This document shows, piece by piece, positions 11,562 to 23,679 of a DNA stretch of 64,000 nt (the first letter of the stretch is position 1; each line of letters begins with the position of its first letter). Source of the DNA: Hyaloraphidium curvatum (lineage: Eukaryota; Monoblepharomycota; Hyaloraphidiomycetes; Hyaloraphidiales; Hyaloraphidiaceae); the NCBI GenBank assembly GCA_025558095.1, contig JAIVFI010000013.1, positions 372,001-436,000 of the forward strand, written 5' to 3'. Under the pieces are notes generated by a model. That model was not told the origin of the DNA. It ran no database searches and saw nothing but the letters and a program-made list of their open reading frames with translations. Both the position numbers and the translations under genes were made by a program.

Positions 11562-14500
11562 CTAAGAACGCCCCGTCGACACACCGCTACCATGCGCCTG
11601 ATGCAGCAGCTCGTTCAACTGCCGCTGAAGAGCTATTCGCTTGTCCGACGGCTCCACCCGGTCCACAAACGCCATGGCTTCCCGAGGTTGACCTGCATCA
11701 ATCAGCTCTGTGACAAAGGGCTGTCCGCGCGATCAGCGACGGTTGAGACGAAACGCGGACACTTACTGCGAAACCAATGGGTGATTTGCTCTTGGACAAC
11801 TCCCGCAGCGCGGGAAAGTGTTTCCCTTTGATCAGGCCTCGGAGGCGCAGCCAAGCGAACCTGGCCCAGTGGTGTCAGCACGTGCCGCATGCCTTGGTGA
11901 GCCCAATCCTACCGCTTTTCCGGCACTCGGAAGTCGTTCTTGACCTTCAACGCCCTGGCTTGGTCGCCGAGGATGATGAGCTCCAGGATGGTCCCGGAGA
12001 TCGTCTTGTCCAAGAACGGTTTCTTGAGCTCCTTTTCCAAGACCACCTGCAGCTGGATAAGCCGGATTTCGTCCTCGGCAGCCTTAGGGTCGGATTGCTT
12101 TGTCAAGCGTCCAAAGGGTGGCTTGTCGAGGTAATGATCCCACCTTCGCCTCGAGCGCCGAATCCTTGTCCTCGGAGTAGAGCTTCTGGATCGTGCGCAG
12201 CTTTGCTATCTTTTCGCTCGGGTCCTGGCATTGTAACAACAGCTGTGAGAAAGACATGAGCGTGGTGCCGCCACCATACCTTGGCTAACAGGTACTCTTC
12301 CACGACAAGACGGGCGCCGTCAATCCGACGATCGTCCTGGTAGTAGAAGTCCTTGAGCAACTGCACATCCTTCTGCCGGCAGTAGACCTCGAAGAGGCGG
12401 CCGGCGGCCGGTTTGTTTCGCAGCAGGCGAAAGAACTCGGCCGTCGGGAGCTCCCGGCGGATCGCAAGGAGAGCCGAGTAAACGAGGTCCGTATCCCCAG
12501 ACTGCATGGCCTTGGAAAGGGCCAGGTCGTACTCTTTCATGGATAGAAGGGGCATGACCTGGTTGGAAGGGATCATCTCCATGTCCAGGAGCTGAAGGGC
12601 GAGTCAACGCGGCTCAGCAACGGTCCTCTGAAGCGGACGTACCTTTACGGCCAGATGGTTTCTCCCGTTTGCCCTTGCTTCCTTGGCAATGTCGGCATAA
12701 CTCAGACCAGCGTACTTTGCAGACACGTTGGAGAGCCTGTCCAGAACAACCCGCGACAAAGTGTCCTCGTTGTCCTTGGAGGTACGGATCTTGCGCAACG
12801 TGAGCGATCAATGGAACAGACGGCGTGAGCCAAGCAGTTACCTTTGCGCAAGCCCACGAGCTGACGACTCGTTCGCCCTTCAGGCCGAGGTAGTCACAGA
12901 TCTTCAACGCAAGAAAGAAAAGCCTCCGATGGACAAGCCGGTCCACCAGAAGCTCAGCAGTCAGACGGAGGTATCTTGTCGGTCGATGAGCCGCGGAACA
13001 TGACCGGACCTCGCTGGCGACTCACTCAGGATATGTGAGGGGTATCCCGACCGCGGCGTCGCGGACGGCATTCAGCACGCGCAATATCCGCGCCATGTCC
13101 ACGAATCGATCCGAGTTGTAGACTTCGAGGAAACACTTGCCGAAGGAAGCGGCCTGGCAGAGCAATGGCAGTCAGACGCCGGTTACCCGGGGCCCGTTAC
13201 TCGAGGCCCGAAGAAAGGCGCACCTTGAGAACGGCCTTTTGCCGGAGCGCGTCGACTTCGTAGCCCGCAGCCTCTATGCAGGTGTCGACGGCCTCGGTCA
13301 TGTTGGGCTTGACGAGCCTGATCTTCTCGTCCGCCCCCGGCCGGCGGTTCTCGAAATCGTGCAGCGCGTCGTAGAGCACCGCACCGGGGCTCGTGGAGCC
13401 GATCCGGAACATTGATTCCGTGGCGGCTGGCCGCGAGTGTGAACCCAATGAAGCGAGGAGGCGGGCGACGCTGCTTACATGGGACTTTTTGCAGGAATTC
13501 GCACTTGTCATCGGTGATGATTCTGCATCCGTCGACTTCGGGTGCGAGAAAGCCGTATCCCGTCATGTCCAAGCTGACGAGCCGTCAGCACAATGGGCAA
13601 GCCAAGCCAGACGAGCGCAGGCGTTGCTCACGTCACGGGACTGCCGCCAAGCGAAGCCAGCATCAACGTCCGCTCTCTTGCCCAAAACGCAGCCACGGCA
13701 TCCGTCCCGCACCTGCAAGCAAAAGCACGTTAGGCAGCAGCTTGGCGGCGATGACAAGGAAGCTCACCAGCACAGCTGATCCGGCGGCTTCGGCCTCTCG
13801 AGCGGAAACTCGCCGAGGCTGCGCTGGAAGTCTACCGACACGATCCAAAGCTTGGCGTCCGTGGCCGTGGCGAGGAACTTGCCGTTCGGGGAGATGGCGA
13901 GCTTCGAGAAAGGTCCATTGGACAGCAGCTAGCGTGCAAAAGGTGAGCTTGCCAGCGCAAACCACGGATGACGCAACAACACGCCTGATTCTGCGCCTTG
14001 CGGGCGTCGACGGTGTATATCGTCTTTTCAACGGCAGCAAAGACGGCGGGCTCCTGCCCTGGATACGGCGGGAGAACCGTCCAGGATATCGGGGCCTGCG
14101 CCGTCCCAAGGGCCGCCAGAGGCCGCGGGCGCGGCTGGTCAAAGCTCGACACGGAGATGAACCGCAGGTTCCCCGTCAGCGCCACCAGACCCGAGCCAAA
14201 GACGACGCAGTCCGAGACGGTGGTATCGCGGGCATCCTGCATCGATTTGGAGGGCGTCGGCAGGGGTCGGAGCGGCGGCAGGGGAGACGCACCTGGCCCA
14301 AGCTGAACTGGGAGACGAGCGTTCCAAACAGATCGAAGAGAAAAACGTTGCCGTCCTCCGCTACGACAACCAGCTGCTCGGCAAGGCTCCATCCGAGGGC
14401 CACGACCCGGCCGCGTTCCCACTGCGGAAGCCACGTGAGCAGCGGGTCCGTTGGGCGGCGATCGGGTGAGAACCGCACCGGCGTCGAGTGCAGCAGACCC

Positions 14501-14862
14501 CCGCTGAGCGAGTAAATCGATAGCGTGGGTCTAAGGGGCTGATTCGGCTGGAGGACCACGGCCTTCCTGTCGTTCCGGATCATTGCTACCGGGGCCGATC
14601 GGTCAGGGAGGGGGGGGAAGGGGCCCGGCCCACGCACCCAGCGGGCCGGCCAGCGGCGCGGCGGCCACGACCATCGACTCGAGCCTGACGTTCTTCCATT
14701 GGAGATCGTACACGTCTGCGCGGCTGCGGACGCGTCGGCGGAGGCGTGCTGGCGGGTGCGAGGCCCGCACCGGAAGAACGCGTCCCCGACGGGCAGCCAC
14801 TCGAGGTACGGCGGCGAGTCCGCGACGCGCGACGTGTACGCGCTGGCGCCGCTGCGATTCAT
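11562..14862 (-). CDS. VPS16: VPS16, core subunit of HOPS and CORVET tethers
   Basis: Scaffold of the class C Vps core, which tethers endosomes and vacuoles before SNARE fusion. The N-terminal beta-propeller starts [10 protein letters not shown], continues [36 protein letters not shown] and ALTGNLRFI. The middle has [17 protein letters not shown] and [20 protein letters not shown]. The helical C-terminal half has [88 protein letters not shown] and SKSKSPIGF. At least ten exons. The first intron acceptor is chosen so that FFRRADVYD is in frame; the last exon ends about 40 residues after DAGQPREAM. Tandem downstream of SFC1 on the same strand, 92 bp apart; divergent from SUB2. Confidence 0.94.
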
Positions 14863-14977
14863 GTCACATCGCGGTTGGGGGGGCCGGCACGTCCACTACT
14901 AATTTCACGCGCCGCGGAGCCCTTTCATTCTTCTCACCCCCTTTACCTCCCATCCCCTCCCCCCCGTCTCCGCAGCC

Positions 14978-17146
14978 ATGGCGGACCAAGCCGATGTGCG
15001 TCCGCGCGCGCGCCGCCGCGGCGCCCGCTGACCCGCCGCAGGACCTCATCGACTACGAGGAGGACGAGGAGGCCGTGCAGCCCGAGGCCGCGGCCGCGGA
15101 GAACGGCGGCGCCGCCGACGGCAAGGAGAAGACAAAGGGGTCGTACGTCGGCATCCACGCGACGGGCTTCCGCGACTTCCTGCTCAAGCCGGAGCTGCTG
15201 CGCGCCATCGTCGACTGCGGCTTCGAGCACCCGTCCGAGGGTGCGTGCCCCGCCCCCCGCCGCCGCCGCCCCCGCTGACGCCCGCGCAGTCCAGCAGGAG
15301 TGCATCCCGCAGGCTGTGCTCGGCACCGACGTGCTGTGCCAGGCAAAGTCGGGCATGGGCAAGACCGCCGTCTTCGTGCTCGCCACGCTGCAGCAGCTCG
15401 ACGCAACGTCGGGCGAGTGCACCGTGCTCGTCCTGTGCCACACCAGGGAGCTGGCGTTCCAGATCAAGAACGAGTACGCCCGCTTCAGCAAGTACATGCC
15501 CGAGGTCAAGACTGCCGTGTTCTACGGCGGCATGCCCGTAAAGTCGAACGTGGACGAGCTGGCGGAGAAGAAGCCGCAGATCATCGTCGGCACGCCCGGC
15601 CGCATCCTCGGTCTCTGCAAGAGCAAGGACCTGCCCGTCAAGAACATCAAGCACTTTGTGCTGGACGAGTGCGACAAGATGCTCGAGCAGCTTGGTGAGT
15701 CTCGCACGGACCTGGACGTGCTCTCTGGCCGGAAACGGCCTGGCCCCGGACCCGGGCCTGCGCATGAAGAGTACCTTCATAGCATAAACCCAGCTCTTCG
15801 AAAGAGAATGAGAGGAAAGCTATTCTGACGTGTTTGGGCCAGTGGTGACCGCGGGTTGGCGTGGATCTGGGCATCGGCGTGGTTGCTGACGAATCCCTCG
15901 CCAATTCAGACATGCGGCGCGACGTGCAGGAGGTGTTCCGGGCGACCCCGCACCACAAGCAGGTCATGATGTTCAGCGCCACGCTGAGCAAGGAGGTCCG
16001 GCCGGTCTGCCGCAAGTTCATGAACAACGTAAGAATCGTGGCCGAGCTCTCCCACCCTCCTGCCCTCCCCGCGGGCGGCAACTGCTCCCTGCGATCGTGG
16101 CGGCCGCCGCCGGCACCGTCGGCGGTCCGCGCGGTCGGATGAGCTTCGCAAGACCGGGTTGCCTTGAGCGATTCGATTCGGAGCGAGTTGCACCCCTTCC
16201 GCGGGCGGCCGCCTGCTCGGCCGACGGCGGGCCGGTTCCGTCGTCGAGGATGGGCGGTTTGCCGTCGGTCAGGGGGAACGGCAGGAGAGCGGAGCTTCAG
16301 GAGCCTTTGCACCACGGATCGATCTCACAACGTGTCGCACTTCCCTGCCGATCCCGCGCGGAACGGACTTCCCTTCTTCAACACCCTGGCGCGCCGCGGC
16401 CGCTCCCAGCCGATCGAGATCTTTGTCGACGACGAGACGAAGCTCACCCTGCACGGGCTTCAGCAGTACTACGTCAACCTCACGGAGGCGGAAAAGAACC
16501 GGAAGCTCAACGATTTGCTGGACTCGCTAGAGTTCAACCAGGTCGTGGTCTTCGTAAAGTCGGTTCAGCGTGCCAACGAGCTCAACAAGCTGCTCGTGGA
16601 GTGCAATTTCCCCTCCATCTGCATACACTCGAACATGCCCCAGGAAGAGCGGTTGGTTCGGGCAAAGGGTCCCGGCAAAATCGCCGGGACGCGGGGCGGA
16701 GCATATCTGACGGAAGGGCGGGTCCAGGATCGCTCGCTACAAGTCGTTCAAGGACTTCAACAAGCGAATCATGGTGGCCACCGACATCTTCGGCCGCGGC
16801 ATCGACATCGAGCGCGTTAACATCGTCATCAACTATGACATGCCAGACAGTGCCGACTCCTACCTTCACAGGGTTAGTGGCGGCGCGTTTCTTTCCGGAC
16901 GGGCGTTTGACCTGCGAGCTCCAGGTCGGTCGTGCTGGTCGCTTTGGGACGAAGGGCTTGGCGATTTCGTTTGTGGCCGGCGGGACGGACGCCGAGGTCT
17001 TGAACAAAGTGCAGGAACGGTTTGAGGTTCAGGTGAACCCCTTGGTGAGTCCGTCCTTCCCCTGGCGGTTGAGCGCGGACCTGATGCATGGACTCCAGCC
17101 CGACACGCTCGAGGTCGAGCAATACATGAACTCCAACCGGAGTTGA
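14978..17146 (+). CDS. SUB2: SUB2/UAP56 DECD-box RNA helicase
   Basis: ATP-dependent helicase of spliceosome assembly and the TREX mRNA-export complex, nuclear. Exon 1 is only MADQAD; exon 2 begins [10 protein letters not shown], the acidic UAP56 leader. Motifs in order: [31 protein letters not shown] (motif I), [16 protein letters not shown] (DECD rather than DEAD), [55 protein letters not shown] and [13 protein letters not shown] (motif VI). The last exon, [15 protein letters not shown], replaces the usual IDISSYIE tail. Seven introns, two of them long (about 220 and 380 nt). Starts 115 bp from the divergent VPS16. Confidence 0.97.
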
Positions 17147-17171
17147 TCGTGTAAAGGCGTCTGAATGATGA

Positions 17172-17216
17172 TTGTCTGTTTGAGGACCGAGAGCGCTTGT
17201 CTGTTTGAGGACCGAG
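17172..17216. repeat. short direct repeat between SUB2 and SSS1
   Basis: The 20-mer TTGTCTGTTTGAGGACCGAG occurs at 17172-17191 and again at 17197-17216 with a 5-bp spacer. It lies just past the SUB2 stop, probably in the 3' UTR. Confidence 0.8.
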
Positions 17217-17406
17217 TGCTCTGGCTGGACGTCCAATACTCCACATGGGTCAGGGTTTCTTTGCCGCACGTGGGTACACAACGCTAGGAGGCACCGACGC
17301 TGGAAACGCCGACGTTAGCAATGAAGCACCCGAGTATAGCCGCGCAACCCACATTCTGTGACCACCATGGACCCCAGAGACGTATCCAGCCAAGGGTGGA
17401 GCGGGG

Positions 17407-17801
17407 TCAGAAGCGATACAAACGCCGCGGAGGAGAAACAAACAGGTTCACGACGGGAATGTGGACCAGCTTGATAATGAATCCCACGCCGCCCATGAGG
17501 AGGAAGCCGATCCCGATAGCCTGCGAGACCTTGACGAGTTCTGTGACGAGGGCATGTCGACGTCGGCAGGGAGCCAAGCAACGCCGGTTGGTCCAGTTCT
17601 CCGGCGGCTGCGATGGGAATCGTTCACCTCTCCGGTCGGGTTTCGTGCACCGGTTCAAAAAGGCGACCGAGTCACGATAGAACTGGCGAGGGCCTGGGGC
17701 GGGGCACGGTCCAGGTGCGCCCCTCCAACCGTCGAAGCCGGGCCACCTTCCGCAAGGTCCTCCACGCTCTCCTTCATATCCGCAGGTAGCAGCTTGTCCA
17801 T
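17407..17801 (-). CDS. SSS1: Sec61 gamma (Sss1), translocon subunit
   Basis: Tail-anchored small subunit that clamps the Sec61 channel in the ER membrane. Exons 17747-17801, 17628-17693 and 17407-17540 join in phase 1 to give 84 residues, close to the usual 70-80. The family block is RQFYRDSVAFLNRCTKPDR, then a single membrane span IGIGFLLMGGVGFIIKLVHIP and VVNLFV. A short extra basic tail (SPPRRLYRF) follows. The ATG is the first upstream of a charged cytosolic helix. Divergent from GET4 across 111 bp. Confidence 0.95.
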
Positions 17802-17912
17802 TGCGCCGCTCGGTGGACGGGGGTCCGGCGAGTGACCTTTTGACGTGGCTGCTCACAGGTGCGCGGTGCGCGGTCGTCGTGAGTGTCGCTTGTGTGTCCA
17901 ACACACCATACG
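17802..17912. promoter_or_regulatory. shared SSS1/GET4 divergent promoter
   Basis: Only 111 bp separate the two start codons, so both transcripts must initiate from the same short interval. It contains ACACACCATACG-type sequence next to the GET4 start. No TATA box or known operator is evident. Confidence 0.6.
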
Positions 17913-19211
17913 ATGGCGGGCCTAGATAGAGTCTTGAGCAAGGTCGCAGACCTCCAGCCTCGTCCGATGATCTCCCTGAATCGATTTTCCTCGGCCACAG
18001 CTCCAGCAGTCGGTGGAGGGCGGGAACTACTATGAGGCCCACCAAATGTACAACTCCCTGGCGCAAAGGTGAGCTCATCGCGCGAGCATACTTTCCGAAA
18101 CGTGCATCATGGTGAACTCATCGCCCCAGGTACATCAAGCAAGGTCGGTTTGCCCATCTTGGCTGCCTGCGCGTCCGTATTGACGCGACTTTGCGGGACA
18201 GGGAAATACAAGGAGGTCCTAGGACTGCTGCAATCGGGGGCGTTGAACCTGTTGAAGCACCAGCAGTATGGGAGCGCAACCGATCTCTGCCGGCGGATAC
18301 TGGAGGTTTACGAGGCTGCCGGGACTGAGGTCAACGATGCGAGCATCGGTGCGAGCCCCCTACCTCACGGCTTGCGCGACCTTGATGATCGATGGTCCTC
18401 GGGCAGGACCCCTCGTGGAGCTCTTTGATTCATTCGACCTCCAATCTTCGTTCGCGATCGAGTTTGTCCGCGACGCCCTGCGTTGGTCGAGCAAGAACGG
18501 GGCTCACGCTACAGGGGATCCGTACCTCCAACATGTCTTTGGAATGCGATACTTCAAAGCCAAGGACTACTACCAGGCCGAGTCGCACTTTGCTGTCGGC
18601 ACCATCGACTCGGCAAAAGCGCTGGGGTGGATGGCATTCCAGTGGTCCGAGGAAGGTTACCCTGCCGACAAGGGCTATTTCATCGCCCGTGGCGTCATGC
18701 TGTGGGTGACTAAGCTGCCCCTGCAGGGGAGAGCTCACCTCTTTTTGTGGCCAGGTATCTCGCACGTCGGCGGATTGCGTGCGCCGAGACAGCGCTGTCG
18801 ACTTTCCTTCACGCTATCGAAGTCGACCCGGACACGAAGCTGCCGTTGGCTCCCATCTCTTTTGCGTCGAGCTCCGTCAGCGTTTATCGGAGTCCATTCA
18901 TCAACTTCTGCCAACTGCTTGTCCTTGTCGTGCAGCGGAACGCACCTGACCTCTTCCTTGACCTCCGGAATCAATACCGGAACCTAATCGACCAGGACAG
19001 GTTCCTGTCGGTGGTAAGTTGCGTTGCTTTTTCGTGTATCAGCAGGACCTGAGCGATCTCCTGGCAGCTGATGGACAGGATAGGACTCGTCTTCTTCCGG
19101 ATAGGCCAGCAGGCACCAAATGTCCTGCAAGGGCTGATGTCGTCCTTGTTTGGTGGTGCGGGCGCACCTGGGGCGGGCCAGCAATCTCCCGCGGCAGCAT
19201 TGCTGGACTGA
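17913..19211 (+). CDS. GET4: GET4, tail-anchored protein targeting factor
   Basis: Cytosolic alpha-solenoid that with Get5 hands tail-anchored proteins from Sgt2 to Get3 for ER insertion. Exon 1 is [10 protein letters not shown], exon 2 starts [20 protein letters not shown], the strongest family signature. A very short exon encodes YIKQ, followed by [14 protein letters not shown], then exons with [41 protein letters not shown] and [17 protein letters not shown]. The C-terminal exon has [13 protein letters not shown] and a Gly/Ala/Gln-rich end. The donor CT|GTGGGTGA before YLARRR is needed to keep phase. Ends about 65 bp from the convergent INO1 stop. Confidence 0.92.
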
Positions 19212-19276
19212 TACGAGTCATTTTAGAATGCTTGTACATGGTGCACGGTTCGAGTAACAACAAGATCCTCTTTTCC

Positions 19277-21149
19277 TCAACGACATGCCTCAATGGAATG
19301 CCCTGGCCTGCTCGCGAGCTGAGCAAGAGCTGCACACCCCGGGGACTGGTCGGACCCACCTCAAGCATCATGTCGTTCTGGGGAGCCAGACCAACGCATG
19401 CGCGGAAGATGTTCTCCATAGCATTGCGCTGCTTGGCAAGCGCATTCACCACGGGAGCTCTGCACGGCGCTTGTCAGGACGTGCCCCAGGCTCTTGGCGC
19501 GTTCAACTCACCCCGGAGGCACCACCGGAGCCTTGAGCAGATAGCTCAGGATGGAAAGCACGGAGTGGAACGGCGCGTACTCCGTCATGTCACCCGTCTT
19601 GTATGTTATCCGGGACATGAGCTCGGTCAAGATGGCGAGGTCGATGATGAGAGGCGATGCCAAGAGCGAGTCCTCGCAAACGTTGTAGATGGAGATGGTG
19701 TTGCGGCCGCTGGAAAGCAGGTCGCTCGTGAGTCGCGGCCCGCCCTAAAACGCCGCTGCGCCGTACCCCATGAAGATCTCCGAATAGTATTCGTCGAGCG
19801 CTCTCTTGCTGTCCCCGACCGCTGGCACGTACTTGACTGCGGAAAAAGTCAGCCGCGGTACACGGCGCGAGCGCATTCGTGCCAACACGCACTGACGACG
19901 GTATGGTCCGGGTGCTCGTTCTTCTTGTAAAGGATGGCATTCGACGCCACCATGTCGTCCACCACGTTGCTCTTCGAAATCTCCTTGCTCCTAAACTGCT
20001 GCGGCGCCGAAAGGTTCATCCCATCGTTGTTGCCAAGGTGGTTGTACGACGTGATGGCCAGCGGCTTGATCCCGGCATTGACGAGGAAATCGACGAGCAC
20101 CGACTTGAGCTTCGTCTGGCCGCTCTTGAAGTCGTCGCCGCCAATAAAGACGCGGTGGCGCTCCGCGAGGTCGATGACGCCAGGGACAAAGGTGTTTTGG
20201 GGGCTTCCGTTGATGAAAGGAGCGCCCTCCAGGATTGACGCGATCGCAAAGACAGTCGAAGGCGCGATCTCCGCGTGGCCGGCCTTGAGAGACGCCAACA
20301 AAGCATCGGCTGAGTCGTTCACCCCGTCGATGATGTCCGAGAACCTTTCGGTGTTGGCCGTCCACAGGACGATGACCTTGTCGAGACCGTGCGTCTCCTT
20401 GAAAGCCCTGAAGCGCGAAAAGAGTGGGGGGGTGGGGGTGAGCAGGGGGAATCATAGTGCGGGATTGCCACGGACCTGATGTCGTTGCGGATGTGCTCCA
20501 TTTGCTCCTGCTTCGTGCCGCCGATAAGATTGTCGGCCCTCTCCTCCTGGTTGGCGGCGATGAAGTCCGGGTAGTAGATCGACGGCATGGGCTTCATGGA
20601 GGCGAGCTCGGGAGCAAGCTGCCTCTGCAGATCCCAGTCAAGGACCTCGGCACGCGCCATGGCTTCGGCGATGTTTGCGGAGCTGATGTCCCAGCCGCCA
20701 ATGACCAGGTCGTCCGGATTGACCATGGGCAGAACCGACGAGAACGGGATGTAGATCTCGTTCCCGTTGGCGTCGGTGCCGAGCTTGAGGGTCGAGGACT
20801 GCGTGATGGATCCGAAGTAGTTGGCCGACTGGATCCCGCTCTTGGTCCTCCATTGGAGCTTGGCACGATTGGCGGCGATGGCCGCCGTGACCGTGGAACC
20901 GTTGTTTCCGCCCCACCCGACCAGCAGCAGGCCGAGGCGGGGAACGCTGCGTTCCGTCCTGAACTCGTAGACGGTCTCGGTCGGCTTCACGATCAGGGAG
21001 CCACGAGCGTTCTCGACGAGCGTGCCTTGGTAGCGGTAGCGCGAGTAGATGGCATCGGGTGCATACTGCACGTCCGGCGAGACCACGGTGAACGCGGGCT
21101 CGGGGATCGCAGCGGGTTCGACCGCATCGTGAATGTCGTGAGGCGGCAT
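19277..21149 (-). CDS. INO1: myo-inositol-1-phosphate synthase
   Basis: NAD-dependent isomerase turning glucose 6-phosphate into inositol 3-phosphate, the committed step to phosphatidylinositol. Exon 1 carries [15 protein letters not shown] (NAD binding), [38 protein letters not shown] and [16 protein letters not shown]. The next exon has [25 protein letters not shown] and [16 protein letters not shown]. Later exons have [28 protein letters not shown] and [11 protein letters not shown] with [10 protein letters not shown]. Five or six exons; junctions are phase-consistent to MMLE. The final few residues are unresolved: a last intron ending CCATTGAG would give a stop at the listed end, but reading straight through MMLE runs into GET4. 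About 530 residues, normal for the family. Confidence 0.95.
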
Positions 21150-21635
21150 GGTCGGAACGAAAGGAGATGAGTTGGCAGACCGAAATCAGGCGTTTATTTG
21201 CTGTTGGAAAGGTCATTGAGCCGGATTCGGCGGGGAAGAGCGAGGCATCGCACGTGCGCGGTTTCGGACCCTGCGAATCGATTCAAGCCACGGTGAGATT
21301 GGCGGCCCGAGAGACGGAGCGAATCTCCATTACCTTGTGCCCGTGCCGATGATGGTTGTGGGCGCTTTGAAATTGAGTGTTCGGCGCGATCCGCGCGGGG
21401 CAGCGGGGCAGAAGCGGTGGAGCCGCAGGGTCACTCAGGGCCGAGGCAACCACAAGGCAGGGTTGTTTCGAACCTGTACAGCGTGTTCGAGAACATCCGC
21501 TAGCGCATCCGTCGGTCACAGGCAGCAATCGCGACGGCCGTGTCGTCCAGAAAGGGCAGGGAAATGATGGCGGCGCGATATCCCGATCGTCGGGTGGTCG
21601 CGCTTGCAACGCGCGGATTGACAAACAAACGAACC
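21150..21635. promoter_or_regulatory. INO1/ENP2 divergent promoter region
   Basis: This 486-bp interval is the widest promoter in the window. A palindromic CACGTG E-box lies at 21251-21256. Fungal INO1 genes are often driven by bHLH factors on CANNTG elements, so the site is a candidate, though one hexamer is weak evidence. An open frame extends 32 codons upstream of the ENP2 start. Confidence 0.4.
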
Positions 21636-23641
21636 ATGGTACTCCAGGCGACCTCGCTGAACAATGTGGCGGTCTACCACGTCACGGCGTCTGCGCGGAG
21701 CGCCATTCCGGACTGGCTCGCACGGCGCAATGCCAAGAGCCTGCGGTACGACCAGGACTACCGCGAGCGCATCGAGCTCATACAGGACTTCGAGTTTCCG
21801 GAGGCCTCCACGCGGGTGAAGGTCACCCGGGATGGGAAGCACATCGTGGCCACCGGGGTCTACAAGCCCCAGATGAGGGTCTTTGAGCTTTCGGAGCTGT
21901 CGATGAAGTTTGACCGGCACACGGACTGCGACACCGTCCAGTTCGAGCTCCTGTCGGACGATTGGACCAAGTCGGTGCTGCTCCAAGCCGACCGGACTCT
22001 GGAGTTCCACTCCCAGTTTGGCCTCCATTTCAAGACGAGGATCCCAAAGGTCGGGCACGGCGCCGCGGGTCCGTCGACACTCGCTGACCGTCCCGCCCAG
22101 TTTGGCAGGGACATGGCTTACCACGCTTCGTCTTGCGATCTCGTTCTGGTCGGGGCTTCCAACGATGCTTGGCGGCTCAATCTGGAAGAGGGGCGCTTCC
22201 TCAATCCGTTCGCGACGGATCTGCCAGCGATCAATGTCTGCGCGATCAACCCGACCCACCAGCTGTTTGGTTTCGGCGGATCTGGTGCCGTCCTCGAGTT
22301 TTGGGACCCGCGTTCGCGCTCGCGAGCCGCGTCCCTCCCTCTCTCGAGGCAGTCCCTGCACATCGACCCCATGGCAGACGGGGATCTCGAGATCACGGCG
22401 CTTTCGTTTGCAATGGACGGCTTGACGATGGGTGTCGGCACCTCTGCCGGGCACGTGCTCCTGTATGATCTACGAAACCCGAACCCGCGCCTAGTGAAGG
22501 ATCATCAGTACGGAACGCCAATCAAGAACATCACGTTCCATCCGTCGAGCGGCAACGTAGTCAGCGCCGACACAAAGATCATCAAGCTCTGGAACCAGGA
22601 AACGGTGCGGTGGTCCGCTCGACCGTCACGGATGCCTCTGACCGTCACCCGACGTTGCAGGGTGCCGCTTTGACCTCGATCGAACCGCCCAACGACATCA
22701 ACGACCTGTGCGTCGTCGAGGAGAGCGGTCTGATCCTGGTCGCGAACGAAGGTGTGCAGATCCAGAGCTACTATGTCCCGGCCCTAGGCCCGGCGCCGCG
22801 CTGGTGTGCTTTCCTCGACAATCTGACGGAGGAAATGGAGGAGAAGAAGGAGCAGCGTGTCTACGACGACTACAAGTTCGTGACGAGGAAGGAGCTGGCG
22901 CAACTCGGACTGGACCACCTCGTCGGAACGAACCTCCTTCGCGCCTACATGCACGGCTTCTTCGTCGACCTGCGGCTCTACGAGAAGGCGCAGTCGATCG
23001 CGAACCCGTTCGCCTTCGAAGAGTACAGGAAACGCAGGGTCCAGGATCGGCTGGAGGAGGAGCGCAAGACGCGGATCTCGTTGCAGAGGAAGCTCCCCAA
23101 GGTTAACAAGGCGCTCGCGGCCAAGCTCGCCGCTGCGGCCGAAAAGGACGAGCAAGATGCGGCCTACAAGTCCAAATCCTCACCTCTGCCTGCGGCTTCT
23201 TCGGCGGATCCCATGAATCCGCTGGGCGACAGCCGTTTCGCGGCGTTGTTCGAGGACGAAGACTTCCAAGTCGATGCCACATCGCACGAATACCGTCTCC
23301 ATCATCCGGAAGAGAAACCGGTTGCGGATGCGCCGTTGCGCTCTGGGTCGGCTTCGGAGGCGTCGGATGAGGACGAGGCTGGGACATCGTCGAGGGACCG
23401 GAGAACGCCGAGTGTCCCCACGTCTGCGGAGCGAACATTATCTGGAGACAGACGAAAGCAGGCTGATGGTGCAAATGTGCACAAGGGTGGGAAACCGAAG
23501 CGTGTGAAGTTTGTCCCGGGTCGCGAACGGCGGGAGCAGGGCAGAGACGACGAGGCGGAAGGCACAAAACGACAGAGGCGTGGCGTGAAGGAGCTGCGAC
23601 TGAGTTCAGGGCGGGGCGGAAGGGGACGAGGACGGAGATGA
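21636..23641 (+). CDS. ENP2: ENP2/NOL10, nucleolar WD40 ribosome-biogenesis factor
   Basis: Nucleolar protein of the small-subunit processome required for 18S rRNA maturation. Two exons (21636-22604, 22661-23641) give 649 residues. Family blocks: IPDWLARRNAKSLR, RIELIQDFEFPEASTRVKV, TGVYKPQMRVFEL, MKFDRHTDCDTVQFELLSDD, EFWDPRSRSR, IEPPNDINDLCVVEE, GPAPRWCAFLDNLTEEMEE, LVGTNLLRAYMHGFFVD and SRFAALFEDEDFQVD. The C-terminus is charged and ends in RGGRGRGRR. The start chosen is the ATG of MVLQATSLNNVAVY, matching the family N-terminus; the frame is open upstream to another ATG but lacks conservation. Confidence 0.96.
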
Positions 23642-23679
23642 GAGATTGAATTCTGAAGCAAGCACACGCATGGTATCGG

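Noticed and set aside
14583-15278. Plus frame covering the VPS16 5' end and SUB2 leader
   Set aside because: Reads through the SUB2 first intron and antisense VPS16; only its C-terminal part coincides with a real exon in another frame.
16097-17146. Plus frame overlapping SUB2 exons
   Set aside because: Crosses introns of SUB2 and joins the SUB2 frame only in its last part; the helicase motifs define the real exons.
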